Below, in pieces: positions 49,601 through 60,692 of a stretch of DNA of 64,000 nucleotides. Both the position numbers and the translations under genes were made by a program. The DNA is from Benincasa hispida (taxonomy: Eukaryota > Streptophyta > Magnoliopsida > Cucurbitales > Cucurbitaceae). The stretch is taken from contig NW_024064153.1 in assembly GCF_009727055.1 (NCBI RefSeq), positions 373,597 to 437,596 of the forward strand, read 5' to 3'. How positions within the stretch are numbered: the first letter of the stretch is position 1; each line of letters begins with the position of its first letter. The notes below the pieces were generated by a model, which saw only the letters and a program-made list of their open reading frames with translations, was not told the origin of the DNA and searched no databases.

Positions 49601-49914
49601 AATTATTAAATTCCATAATAGAAATTGCATAGGATTCTCTCTTGTTCTTTAGAAATTAGATAAACCTCTATCCTAGATTACATTTACCCTTACATTTTAT
49701 GTTTCACATGTTTATCTCTTTCACACCGGACCCCAATTTACCATTCTAGTTAGGAAATTGGCTTAACAAAACAAATCATACTTCCTGTAGATCGACCTGT
49801 ACTTACATCATTACTACATATTTGTAGTGATAGGAGTAGTTTGGTATTATAAATTTTTTTTTGATTCGTGGCTCTTTTCGAGAATTAAACGACATCGAAA
49901 AGGGGTTTCAAACA
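46610..49914 (+). repeat. 5' LTR of the Athila-like element, split by LTR B
   Basis: The LTR reads 46610-47736, is interrupted by LTR B (47737-49597), and resumes after the duplication to end in ggggtttcaaaca at 49914. Without the insert it is about 1.44 kb. Confidence 0.75.
47737..49597 (-). mobile_element. Solo LTR, family B, reverse
   Basis: On the plus strand it starts tgaaggagtaatataacg and ends ggacattcccaaca. Flanks gttta (47732-47736) and tttta (49598-49602) are a 5-bp duplication with one mismatch. It is 1861 bp and lies within the Athila-like 5' LTR. Confidence 0.82.
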
Positions 49915-49917
49915 AAA

Positions 49918-49935
49918 TGGCGCTGTTGCCGGGGA
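49918..49935 (+). other. Primer-binding site, Athila/Tat type
   Basis: tggcgctgttgccgggga follows the LTR end by three bases. TGGCGCCGTTGCCGGGGA is the usual form in Athila and Tat elements, whose primer I recall as tRNA-Asp, though I have not checked that here. One base differs. Confidence 0.8.
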
Positions 49936-50039
49936 GGCAAGCCAATTAATTTTATTCTTAGTTAAATTTTACTTGTAAACTTTAAAAACCCAAAAATATC
50001 AAAAATATTTTTCTTTTCTTGTGTCTACTTATTTTATCA

Positions 50040-50900
50040 TGGCACATGATATGAATATCTACTATGCACTTCGTATGAAGCAGGCGGCTCAACGAAGAGA
50101 ATAAGAGGTAAGAGAATTTAATGAGCTCAAATCAAATATCTAAACTAACCTCTCTTGTTGAAGCTTTGGGTATTAGGCAATTACAGGTTTCGTGTAATCT
50201 TGAGCGCAAATATTACCCGCCATGGGAGATGCATAGCCAAACATCCTTATCAATGTGCGTCTCTTCCTCTAATTTAGGTATTTCATTAGAAGATTTGGTT
50301 AGGGAACTTTCTAACAGCTCTGGTAAGTTTGTGCAGGAACCCTCCTTTAGTCATCAAGATTTCTTAAGTTTCCAGTAGGATAGCTTCCATTATGGATCCG
50401 AAGGTAGAACTAAATTCCATAATCTATGTGACCTCGCTGCCCAAATTACTGAATCAGTTGGGAGACTCGAAAAGTCTTAGATGGAACCATCTTCTAATCG
50501 TACCGAACTGAGTAGTGAAGTGACTAGCATCAACCATCAAGTTGAGCAGCTGATTCCTTAGAGTTTAGGTCCAGGTATGCTGTTGAGTTCTATAATGTAT
50601 GAACTTGCTAATGGTTTTTCTCAGTGTCAACAAGAGTCTATTGAGTCTCACCTGGAGACTCGAGTCCCCGTGCCAGTTGAGGTAGGTTCTGTTCTTCAGC
50701 ATGCAAATTCCATGCAAACACTGGAGAACAGTTAAAAACTCCCCATCGTTCATACCACTATGGCTGAGTTCGTGGAGGAATTCTACCCTTTTAGTGATGA
50801 AGAAGATGTTTATCCCATGCCATGTCTGAAACCAGTTAGTAAGGTTAAGTGTGAGCCCGTACTTTATTCCGAGGAGTCTCAGGTATGAGAGTTAGAGGCT
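50040..50900 (+). pseudogene. Degenerate gag-like region of the Athila-like element
   Basis: Frames after the primer site give an ATG at 50040, an 85-codon frame (50121-50378) and further pieces such as QITESVGRLEKS and SSNRTELSSEVTSINHQVEQLIP at about 50445-50560. They look like the poorly conserved, Q- and S-rich part of a gag-like protein. I do not see the conserved gag core or a zinc knuckle. Stops occur at least at 50103, 50376 and 50478. It could equally be an unrelated open frame special to this non-autonomous family. Confidence 0.4.
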
Positions 50901-52496
50901 TCCAAACCTCGAATTGTTCTTTCTCCTGGCATTTCTTACATTTTTTAATATTGCTCATCTTTTCCTTATGAGTCAATGTTAGTCGAGTCGGGGTCTATTG
51001 AATCTTTTCTTTATTTCGACTTTTCACTTGAATCTTTTGATTCTTTCTTTTTATCTTTTTTGTCTAATATGAAAAATATCAAATTCCACCTATCTGGTTG
51101 AGCCTTACCGGGCTATATTGACTATTCTAAGAAGGGACTAGATAAATACGAGAATTTCTTTGTACCTTGACAGGGGACAGGTCACGTCGAGCAACCAACG
51201 TTAAAAATTTTTCCTCGAGGAAGCCAGGTGAGAAAAATTTACTGCTTTTTTTATTTTCTTTCTAGATTAGTTTTCTTTTTATTTTTTTAAAATTTTTTTT
51301 GTAGGTTCCTCTCCTTAGTCACGAAAAAAGAAAGAAACATTTTTTGAGAGGTGAGCCCTCCTACCATATCTCAAAGACCGTGCACGAAAACGCCTATAGG
51401 GGAGGTTTTATGTTCCCTTGTCTTTATTTTCATTGGGCTTAGGTTAGAGATACATTAGGGACAATGTATCGTTTTAAGTTGGCGGTGGTGGTTATATATG
51501 CATGTTTGGTGAGTCCTTGAGTACTTGAGCTTGGACTTTGTGTTTAAGCTACTGATATGATTTTTGTGATGCATGTATTGTGATGATGATTTTCTGTGAT
51601 AGGTTTTAGATAACTCTATTCGATTTGTTTAGAATTTACAAAATGTATGCATGATTTTGGGCCAATTTTTTAAAAAAATTCTTGATTCCCTTCATATTAA
51701 GCACATAGCCATCTTATTTGTGGTCTTCATGCTTACGATTGGGTTATTTGGTCCATATACTTGTTGTCAACCCGAAAGGTCTAGGTGATAGTTGTTAAGT
51801 AACTGAAGCTCAGCATAGTAATGCATGCTTATATTTTTGCCAAACTCTTGTTTTGTAAAGTAAAAGCCTATTGTATGCTAAATAAAAGGTAAACATGTTG
51901 TAGTGTAAAAGTATGTTTTTATGATATTTTTGAAGGGGATTACTCCTCTTTCTTAGGGGTGTGATTAACCTGGGGTGGCTATGCACCCATAGTTTCCCTC
52001 TAAGCTAAAGTGCCCTCGAGGAATGAGTAAGCTTCGACATCTTTAAAAGATACATTGCTTGTATTTGGATTTCTTTCACGTAACCCGTGTGGGCAAGCCA
52101 AAATGAAGGTGGCATAATCTGGAAATGGGAGCTTTCTCTTTTGAGTAAAAACAAAAAGAAAAAGTAGAATAAAAGTTTGGTTCCCTTAAGTTTTACATTG
52201 TCACCTGGGATCTAGGAAGTTTAATACTTGATCCTTCGAGCCAAAGTAGGGGAAAAAGAGTTGAGGGTTGTATAAAATCTTCCTGGGCTAGTAAAGACCT
52301 AGATAGGATTGGCTAAACGCACACACCGTAGGAGAGAGAAAATTAGTTTTAAATTTCTTGATTTAGTGCATGCATTTGAATGACCATATCTTTGTGAAGA
52401 GTTTCTTTTCTTTAGCCTTGAGATTCAAGTCACTCATTTGTATTGCATGATTCATGTCTAGATTTTGTTTTACCTTGCTCGGGACGAGCAAGAATT
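50900..52496 (+). other. Non-coding 3' region of the Athila-like element
   Basis: I see no gene here. It carries stretches typical of the Athila 3' untranslated region (near 51180 and 51440-51490), poly-T/C runs, and the approach to the polypurine tract at 52497. Confidence 0.55.
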
Positions 52497-52510
52497 AAGT
52501 TAGGGGTGTT
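52497..52510 (+). other. Polypurine tract of the Athila-like element
   Basis: agttaggggtgttt ends at the 3' LTR start, TGATAACTC, at 52511. Confidence 0.6.
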
Positions 52511-53158
52511 TGATAACTCTAAAAAAGAGCTATTATTCTTAACTTAATTTAGGCTCGTTAATGGATTTTTAATGTTAGTTATCCTATTTTGTAGGTATTG
52601 AATATTGAAGAGGAGAACCGAGCAATTAGAGTCAAGCGGGGTTATTTTGAAGTAATTTGGAGGTGATTTGAGCATCCAGGCTTTAAAGGAAGAGAAATGA
52701 CCAAAATGCCCTTGACCGGAGCGTCGCAACCCTCGCTTAACACTCTAGTGGAACTCTGAAAGGCAGAACGCATAGATGCAGGGTAGCATTGCAATGCTAC
52801 GACTTTTAACGGAACGACAGCAATGCGCACACGTAAAGCGGTGTCATGACAGAGTTGCAATGCCACTCCAACACTCGAGAACTGCTATTGACAAGAGCGT
52901 TGCTACACTGCGCCTATTATATAAAAGGATTCTTTCCGAATTAGGTAAAAAGAAGACGTTGATTTCATGAAGGTCGAAGTAGAGCTTCAATTTCCTTTTT
53001 CTCCCTTCAGATTTTATCATCTTAGCTTAGGTTTTACATTTTTTTTTGGGTTATAATCGATGGATCAAATCTTTATCTTGAGTTTGTCTATGAACTTTGA
53101 GGTAATTCCTATCTAATTTCTTTGAGCAGAATCCCTGTGTTCAATTTCTTGAGATTTC
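52511..53158 (+). repeat. 3' LTR of the Athila-like element, truncated
   Basis: It is collinear with 46610-47275 of the 5' LTR. It breaks off after caatttcttgagattt, and unrelated sequence follows. Confidence 0.75.
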
Positions 53159-53515
53159 CTTTATTCAATTTCCTTCATCCAACACATCCTCTCCTTGCTT
53201 GACAATAGTGAGGAATCCAAGTGGTACTGTCCTCAAGTACTTGTTTTGCTATGATTGTGATCTTACTAGTTTAAGGGAAGACTTTCCTGAAGACAAAATG
53301 TTGTTCATGTTCTTGAGAGACGAAATTTTTGAAGAAGTGACATTCTACAAGGTTAAGTATGTTCTCTTCCTCTTCCCCTCTGTAGAATTGCATACTTATA
53401 TGATTTAATTAATATTTATCTGTATGTTTTCCTTCTCTATACTTTGGTAATTTGTAAATTGAAAATAATTTGCATAATGTTCACACGATTCTGTGAGGAA
53501 TTCAATTCCTTCAAT
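53159..53515 (+). mobile_element. End of a copia LTR (fragment)
   Basis: The last part ends gaattcaattccttca, resembling the 3' terminus of family A (gatttccttca). A copia primer site follows at 53516, so this is the 3' end of a 5' LTR. Its beginning is not recognisable. A 69-codon frame at 53199-53408 is not similar to anything I know. Confidence 0.5.
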
Positions 53516-53529
53516 TGGTATTAGAGCCC
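53516..53529 (+). other. Primer-binding site, initiator methionine tRNA type, mutated
   Basis: tggtattagagccc differs by one transition from TGGTATCAGAGC, followed by cc. It lies directly behind the presumed LTR end. Confidence 0.75.
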
Positions 53530-53989
53530 AATCGTGCATTTTAATTTTTAATTTGAAGCGAAAATTAGAGAAAAGATGAGTGAAATTCTGCATTGTGAAG
53601 GTTGGGTTTCTGTAAAATGGACGTTTCATTTTTGGCACCATAGTTTACTGCTTTAATGCGATTAAAGTTGCAAGGGCCCATTGTTTTGGGCATTTAAATA
53701 TTGCTATTGAGTTTGTAAGTCTGTGTCCTTCCGTTTGGCAAGTGTTGATGAAGTAGAAGAGTAAGAATAGAGCAAATCGGATGAAGATCGAAGTCGAACA
53801 CTGCATTCTATGCTGGTGCATAAGGCACAACATTGCAATTCTGTGCTTTATGCTGCAACCTAAAAAACCTAGCGTAGCTACGCTCGACAACAACATTGTG
53901 ATGCTGAGGCCTAGCATAGCAATACTGGAGGTAGTGAGGTGCTACGACAACTATGCAGCCCAGCGTAGCTACGCTCTGAGTGTTGGATG
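53530..53989 (+). other. Leader sequence with two copies of a perfect palindrome
   Basis: No gag is visible. The 14-bp palindrome AGCGTAGCTACGCT occurs at 53871-53884 and 53962-53975. The zone is rich in short variants of gcaac and tagc, like the Athila-like LTR at 46830-47030. It ends where LTR A begins. Confidence 0.5.
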
Positions 53990-56058
53990 TGAAGGAACTT
54001 TTATACAAGAGTACCTATGAGCGAAAGCGGATCTTTCCAATTTCATTATGACAAAATTTCCACACATAATTCTAACATACAGATATGCATTGAAAGCACT
54101 AATTACTGACATGCTAAAAAGGTCAAACCAAAAAATCGAGATAACATACCAGTTGAAGACTCTTTTCACAAGAACTCGGTCTCACTGTGAGCGAACTCCT
54201 CTCACTCTTTCTCGTCTAGAAAGCAATCGCCTAACAACACCATGATCGTCTACAGGAACAGCAGTGCACGAACAAAAGGTAATGGGGACGACACCACCAC
54301 TTAAAGCCCTCAGCATTCTCGGAGTGAGAATCCAAAGCGTGGACTTTGATGGAGTTGGTAGAGGGGAGGAGGAAAAGCAATCGTGTACTACGAACAAGCA
54401 ACTGGGAGAAAAGAAAGACTATCGTATAGTCGGGTGCTTTGTCGTTTAGATCGAGGTACACGATCGGGTAGTAATTGCTAAGTGATCGTCAATCAAAAGG
54501 TAAGTGATAGTTTAGTTACGCTCGGCGCACTAAGCGATCATTTAAGAAATTGCGGACGATCGTTTAGGAAACGCAGGTGTGCGATCGTTTAGTAGGCAGG
54601 CACTATCGTACAGGCTCTGAACACTAAGCGATACAAGGCTTTCACACTGTGAGTGAATTAGCGTGTCTTTTGCAAAATGAAAACTATTTTCATCTTATTC
54701 TTCAGTTACAAGAACTGAATTGAACTTCCCACTATAGCACGAATTCGGAGAAAACTTCAGCCAATTATCTCATAACCGCCTAATTAATAAAATAATAAAT
54801 ATAATCATATTATATTATTAACCTATAATTTGATATCATATATCAACTATAGTGTTTTCTCCTCTACTTGATATAAATCATATTTATATCCAATTTTCTC
54901 CAAAATAATGTATCTGATACATTTAGTCAATAATATCATATATAATTAACCAGCCCAATTATATCATATATAATCGAACTCCTTCTTGTCAATTTGAACA
55001 TTTGAAACTGACCCAAAAACTGATTCTCAACTTGCATCTAAGCTACCAAGGGGACCTTATGAACATATGGTTTGAAGCTCCAACGGTACGTGAATAGCTG
55101 ACTAAACTCTTTAGCCACGAGATCCACCATCCTTTAACTGCCACGCATTCCACTAAAGACCAACAACTGAATTCTTCTTACCATAGATATACTTTTGTGT
55201 TCATCGGATATAACCAAATCATGAGTACGATAACCCTTTACAGATGCTTGTAAGTAATGTTGGGTCAATTTATCGTTTTGCCCCTGTAATTACATCTCAG
55301 CCCTTAAGTACCACTGATCCCTCTAATGAACAATACAACATAGTCCAGCTATGTGTGAACATCTTTCAGGCTAGGAGAAGGTGTGTGGTACCACATCGTT
55401 CATGCTCTGGAATTAGCCCTTAAGGGAGCTATCTATCTACTTGCCCCTGCTTTGGGGAAGGAGTGAATTCCATCTTGTGTAGTTGAGTTTCCAGCTCCCA
55501 AATCGGACGAATCTCCAAAGTGGTAGGTTTAAGTTGGCGGCCTAGCCACTTGCACCCATGCAAATCAAAAGACCACCCTCAATGGCAAGAGTTCCCAACT
55601 TACTCAAGATTGAGGTCATGTTACCGTTGGTCATCCTAGTGAAGTGAAGTTTCTGTCATGAACGGTATTATATAACGAGACGTTAACATTTCTTGGTCAG
55701 GTCTTATACAAACTCTTTGTATAGGACACTCCCGCTCGTATGTCCCCTACATGGATTGGGCCACATCAGACCATCTATGACAAGTCACAACATTGGGCCC
55801 TATTTCTTGATCAGACCATCTATGACAAGTCACAACACTCGTAACTACTCTACAAAGTGGGCCACATCCATAGCATTACCAGGATAAGGTTTCCCTCCTA
55901 TATCCATATACTATATACCATTTTGGTTATCACTTAAGACATGATCCACTTATATGTCACCACATACATGCTTAAGTTACATAAAGATAACTATGGATTT
56001 TAGTTTATTGGTTTGTGGTATGTATCATTCATCATTGCATAGATAAGAATAGAGGCTT
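53990..56058 (-). mobile_element. LTR, family A, reverse, truncated at the right
   Basis: It starts tgaaggaacttttata, the reverse of the family A 3' end, and runs collinear with 26175-28328 to about catagataagaatagag (56056). The remaining 100-150 bases, including the cccaaca terminus, are missing. GATCGTTTAG occurs twice exactly, with variants, at 54430-54610. The sequence around 55740-55820 contains a short local duplication (accatctatgacaagtcaca twice). Confidence 0.75.
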
Positions 56059-56501
56059 AGACATAAGTCCTATCGACATTATCGTATACGTCACATGTGT
56101 CCTAAAAATAGGAACTATGGCATTTGCATTGAGAGACGACATGTTGTTGTGTGTGGAGCATGATTTCATAACTTGAACGCAATCTTAGGAAGTGTTAGCT
56201 AAATCCCTTCTCAACCCATTCATCGCATACGCATTGCATTCTCGATTTCGTCGACTCTTTACTCAAAACTGCCGTATAGGATTTATACTTAAACTACCAA
56301 CCAACTTATTTGTTTTTGCCACCGTAAAGGAATCAATTTTACTGTCGCATAGTATCTTAGTAGTCCCTGTGTTCGACCCTGGACTTAACAGGAAACCTAG
56401 TGAGATTTATACTTGGGTTTTACTAGGAAAACTTGCATGTGCAACACATTAATCATCATCGTAATTATACACCATTATTCCCTCATATTTACAACGCATC
56501 A
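56059..56501 (+). repeat. 3' part of an Athila/Tat-type 5' LTR
   Basis: It ends tttacaacgcatca at 56501, directly before an Athila/Tat primer site. It includes the block gtgttcgaccctggactt near 56370, which occurs in reverse at 60790-60830. The beginning is lost at the junction with LTR A. Confidence 0.65.
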
Positions 56502-56507
56502 AGATTT

Positions 56508-56525
56508 TGGCACTGTTACCGGGGA
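56508..56525 (+). other. Primer-binding site, Athila/Tat type
   Basis: tggcactgttaccgggga is a diverged copy of TGGCGCCGTTGCCGGGGA, located 6 bases after the LTR end. Confidence 0.75.
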
Positions 56526-56629
56526 CTACGGCAGTACATATTGCGCTAACAGTAACATTTTGATTTTCTTTGCAGCTTTCAACCTCTATGCACTGCCTCT
56601 CCTTTGGTAAGGGAAGAAGCGGGTGTCGT

Positions 56630-57770
56630 ATGAGCGAAGGGCAAGTTCCTGAGCTCAACTACGACCCAGAGATTGAAAGAACTTTCCAAAGAAGACGAAG
56701 AAACAACCGCCGACAACAACAAGAGAGAAATAGGCCCATCCCAACATGGCGGAACAACCCAACATGGCGGAACAACCGAAACAACCGGAAGACAGAGCAG
56801 TAGACACAACAACAATCCCAACATGGCGGAAAAACCAGAAGACAGAGCAGTAGACACAACAACATCATGGCACACCCATTCTCCTGGCGAACGACCGCAA
56901 TAGGCCCATCCGGGACTATGCGTCACCTAACCTCTATGATTTCTCCCCAGGAATCATAAGGCGTGACTTGGATGGATCGAGGTTTGAGATGAAGTCGGTT
57001 ATGTTGCAGATGATTCAAACGGTCAGACAGTTTTGTGGAAGGCGTGGCGAGGATCCGCACACCCATCTCCGGAGTTTTATTGAAATCTGCAATACTTTTG
57101 TGTTCCCAAACATCTCAGTTGAAGAAGTTCGACTAATGTTGTTCTCATTTTCGTCATGCGACCAAGCAAGGAAATGGGCCCATTCTCTCGAACTAGGGGA
57201 GATAACATCCTAAGAACAAGTAGTCGAAAGGTTCATGAAGAAATACTTCCCCCTGACAGAGAACGCAAGAAGGAGGAAGTTGATTACAAATTTTGAACAG
57301 GAAATTGATGAATCGCTAAGCGATGCCTGGGCGAGGTTTCGCACAATGGCTTTCTTGACTGTCTCCAAATGGAAATCTTTTATCACAATTTGAACCATGC
57401 ATCATAAACGGCTGCTAATGCGGTAGCAGCTGGAGGTTTGCTTGACAAAAAGTATGATGAGGCTAAACATTTCCTTGATCGCATTTCGAAGAACCATGAA
57501 GATTGGAGAGAAAGCGATCAAAGAATTAAAATTCGAGAAGGTGACTTAAACAATGGGACCATCGTATCCCTACAAAGTCAAATGAATGTGATGATGAATC
57601 TAATACAGGGCATCGCAATCAATAGCCCAGGAACGCAAAGAGGGCAGGTCAACGCAATCGAGCAGAGAAGATAAGGTTGTACTAATTGTGGAGATTTGCA
57701 TCCAATGGAAGAATGTCCGAGGAACCCGCAATCTTTATTCTTCGTAAAGAATTATCCTTTCTCCAACACT
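56630..57770 (+). pseudogene. Athila/Tat gag, broken
   Basis: The ATG at 56630 opens MSEGQVPELNYDPEIERTFQRRRRNN, a start typical of these gags. A Q/N-rich zone with tandem repeats follows (56740-56870). The conserved gag core is at 56968-57360: SRFEMKSVMLQMIQTVRQFCGRRGEDPHTHL, then VRLMLFSFSSCDQARKWAHSLE, and in the next piece ERFMKKYFPLTENARRRKLITNFEQ. A frame at 57438-57674 carries DEAKHFLDRISKN. A single zinc knuckle, CTNCGDLHPMEECP, lies at about 57675-57720. Stops occur at 57211 and 57393, and frameshifts near 56800-56960. Confidence 0.82.
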
Positions 57771-58298
57771 TGACGTGGAAAAATCAACAACAAAGTTATC
57801 AACCTATGGCACAAAAAAAGGGCCAGATGGATTTTTCCTACGAACAAACGGTCAATAGCAAAATCAAGCTAGCAGCTAGCAAGCGCCACCATATTCTTCC
57901 CTGGAGAGCCTATTAAAGCAGTATATTGAGAAGAATGAAACGAAGCTCCAGAATCAAGCGACTTCAATCTGCAATCTTGAAATTCAAATAAGACAGACTA
58001 CGGGCGAGCTTAAAAGTAGACCGCAAGGGGCGTTGCCGAGTTCAGCTGAGCTCCCTCACAACCCGAGGAATACGGGAAAGGAGCAATGTCAAGTTGTGAC
58101 TTGGCAAAGCGAGAAGAAAATAGCGGAAGAGAATACGGAGCTAGGAAGGATTAATCCAGTTACGATGGAATCCAAGACCCCTCTAACACAAGAACGAGAA
58201 GAAAATGAGAAGATGGAACCAGAAGTTGCATCCACTTCTATGCCTATGGAAGCGGGAACCATGAAGATAGAGCTGCCACCGTTCCCTCAGAGACTTAG
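57771..58298 (+). pseudogene. Gag C-terminal and spacer region
   Basis: This is a variable, charged region between the zinc knuckle and protease. An 89-codon frame (58033-58302) is rich in E, K and P. There is no conserved motif other than the ELPPFPQRL ending that usually precedes protease in Athila-type elements. Confidence 0.55.
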
Positions 58299-58960
58299 AT
58301 GAAGAAAAATGATGAAGTGCAGTACCATCGCTTCATGGACATGTTAAAACAGCTACATATCAACATCCCTTTTACTGAAGCGATTGAACAAATGCCAAAG
58401 TATGCTAAGTTTTTTAAGGACATGGTGACAAAGAAGAGGAGCACAAGAAATTTTGCGATGGTGGCGTTAACGCAAAAGTTAAACACCATTATTCCACCGA
58501 AAGTGCACGACCCCGGAAGTTTCACGATACCCTGCTCAATTAGCGAGATATATATAGGTCAAGCGCTTTGCGATCTCGGGGCCAGTATCAACTTAATGGC
58601 CCTTTTTAAACAGTTGAATGTGGAACAACTGGTGCCCACAACAGTGACTCTCCAGCTGGTTGACAGGTCCCTGGTTCACCCAGAGGGAAAGGTGAAGGAT
58701 GTCCTGGTCTCAATTGACAAATTTATCTTATCGTCAGACTTCATCATTCTCGACTACTAAACGGACAGGGATGTACCCATTATATTGGGACGACCATTTT
58801 TATCCACTGGTCGTGCTCAAATTGATGTGTACAAGGGAGAGATCACGCTGAGTGTGAATGGAAAGAAGCTCAGGTTTGACATTATTAAAGCCCTGAAGTA
58901 TCCAGAAGAAGAAGACTTATCTGATTCCAACAATGAACCCTGTTGTAATGAAGAATAAGA
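58299..58960 (+). pseudogene. Athila/Tat aspartic protease
   Basis: It starts with the conserved lead-in LKQLHINIPFTEAIEQMPKYAKFFKDM, then FAMVALTQKLNTIIPPKVHDPGSFTIPCSI. The active-site region reads ALCDLGASINLM (DLGA in place of DSGA/DTGA), as is usual in this lineage. TVTLQLVDRSLVHPEGKVKDVLVSIDKFILSSDFIILD follows. A stop at 58758-58760 interrupts it; the next block, DVPIILGRPFLSTGRAQIDVYKGEITL, continues to about 58880. Confidence 0.88.
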
Positions 58961-60660
58961 GTCTGAAGATGGAGATGAAAGAGAGGATGTGACCGTATCC
59001 GTAGCAACTTGCAATACGATCATGGAAACGACAAACAAAGAAGAAAAATTGACGTTGAATGAAGAGGTAAAACCAGAACAACCATCCTTGGAACAACCAC
59101 CCATCGTGGAATTAAAAACCTTGCCAAGCCACCTGAAGTATGTTTTCTTGGGGCAAAACGAAACTCTGCCAGTAATAATTTCCTCTGCGTTATAAGAAGA
59201 TCAAGAGAATGCACTGCTTAGCATCCTGAAGAAGTACATAAAAGCAATAGGATGGACGCTAGTAGACATAAGAGGAATCAGCCCCGCATATTGCATGCAC
59301 TAAAAACGTCTTGAAGAAAACCAAAAAGAGTCTATCGAACCTCAACGCAAACTAAACCTTATGATGAAGGAGGTTGTGAAAAAGGAGATAATCAATTGGT
59401 TGGACGCAGGCATTACCTATCCAATCGTTGATAGCACGTGGGACAGCTTCATGCAATGTGTGCCCAAGAAAGGAGGAATGACAGTAGTCCCAAATGCAAA
59501 CAATGAATTGTTACCAATGAGGATCGTCACTGGCTGGCAGATCTATATAGACTATTGCAAACTCAATGAGACAACAAAGAAGAATCATTTCCCCTTGCCT
59601 TTTATTGACCAGATGCTAGACCGCCTAGCAGGAAATGATTACTTCTGTTTTCTTGACGGATATGCAGGCTACAGCCAAATAATGATTGCTTCTGAAGACC
59701 AAAAGAAAACAACATTCACCTGCCCTTACGGAACGTTTGCTTTTCGCCGTATGCCATTCGGATTATGCAGTGCGACGAGCACATTCTAGAGGTGCATGAT
59801 GGCCATCGTCTCTGAGTATCTTGAAGATTCAGTAGAAATATTTATGGACGACTTCTCAGTTTACAGGCAAACGTATGAAGTCTGTCTGAAAAATTTGGAA
59901 AAGATACTGAGGAGATGTGAAGAGACAAATCTTGTGCTGAACTAGGAGAAGTGCCACTTCATGGTAAATGAAGGTATTGTGCTCGGGCACAAAGTTTCCA
60001 AGGAAGGGCTGGAGGTGGATAAGGCGAAGATTGAAGCCATTGAAAAGCTTCCTCCTCTAGCAAATATGAAGGCTGTCAGGAGTTTCTTGGGACATGCAGG
60101 ATTTTATCGATGTTTTGTGAAGGACTTTTCGAAGATTGCTCGTCCATTGAGTGTGTTGCTAGAGGCCGAGAGAACGTTTGACTTTGATGAACAGTGCTTC
60201 AATGCATTCAAGATATTGAAGAACGCATTAATAACCGCACCTGTATTGATCGCACTGGACTGAAAAAAGCCATTTGAGTTGATGTGCGACGCTAGCGGTT
60301 ATGCGATAGGGGCGGTGCTAGTGCAAAAGAAAAAAACAATGCTATACCCCATCGCATATACGAGTAGAACCTTGAACCCTACCGAAATGAATTACACTAC
60401 CACTGAAAAAGAACTTCTTGCGGAGATCTTCGCATTAAAGAAATTTAGAGCTTACTTGCTGGGATCCAAAGTGATCATTCACACCGACCACTCGGCAATC
60501 AAATATTTAATGACCAAGAAAGATACAAAGCCGAGGTTAATTCGATGGGTTCTCCTCCTTCAAGAATTCAACATGGAGATAATTGATCGCAAGAGGATAG
60601 AGAACTAGGTTGCAGACCACTTATAAAGATTAGGAAATCTGGAAGTCGACCGCAACCAGT
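58961..60660 (+). pseudogene. Athila/Tat reverse transcriptase and RNase H
   Basis: An acidic linker (59000-59195) ends in LPSHLKYVFLG, the usual lead into RT. RT: VKKEIINWLDAGITYPI, WQIYIDYCKLNETTKKNHFPLPFIDQMLDRLAG, PYGTFAFRRMPFGLC (59361-59789), then the catalytic IFMDDFSVY at 59835-59865 and VLGHKVSKEGLEVDKAKI. Connection region: FLGHAGFYRCFVKDFSKIARPL. RNase [52 protein letters not shown] (60279-60600). In-frame stops at 59787, 59943, 60261 and 60606 all fit single C-to-T or G-to-A changes. The integrase is missing because the element is cut at 60693 by a reversed LTR tail. Confidence 0.9.
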
Positions 60661-60692
60661 CGGAAGTGAACGCAACCTTCCCAGATGAGCAA

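Larger units (their letters stand above)
46610..53158 (+). mobile_element. Non-autonomous Athila-like gypsy element
   Basis: The 5' LTR starts TGATAGATATC at 46610 and the 3' LTR TGATAACTC at 52511; they share long blocks (for example ggctcgttaatggattttta and gaccaaaatgccc). A primer site of the Athila/Tat type follows the 5' LTR. The roughly 2.6-kb interior has only a degenerate gag-like part and a 3' untranslated region with Athila hallmarks (gtcacgtcgagcaacc near 51180, acaatgtatcgttttaagtt near 51460). There is no protease, RT or integrase. The 3' LTR is cut after about 650 bp, and the 5' LTR is split by LTR B. Confidence 0.78.

Noticed and set aside
52544..52970. Overlapping small frames on both strands
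   Set aside because: They fall in the truncated 3' LTR of the Athila-like element and have no protein similarity I can recognise.
54182..54461. Three overlapping small frames
   Set aside because: They lie within LTR A (53990-56058), and other copies of the same LTR do not preserve the frames.
56579..56926. 115-codon minus-strand frame with many C and L
   Set aside because: It is the complement of the Q/N-rich repeat part of gag, so it is a shadow frame.
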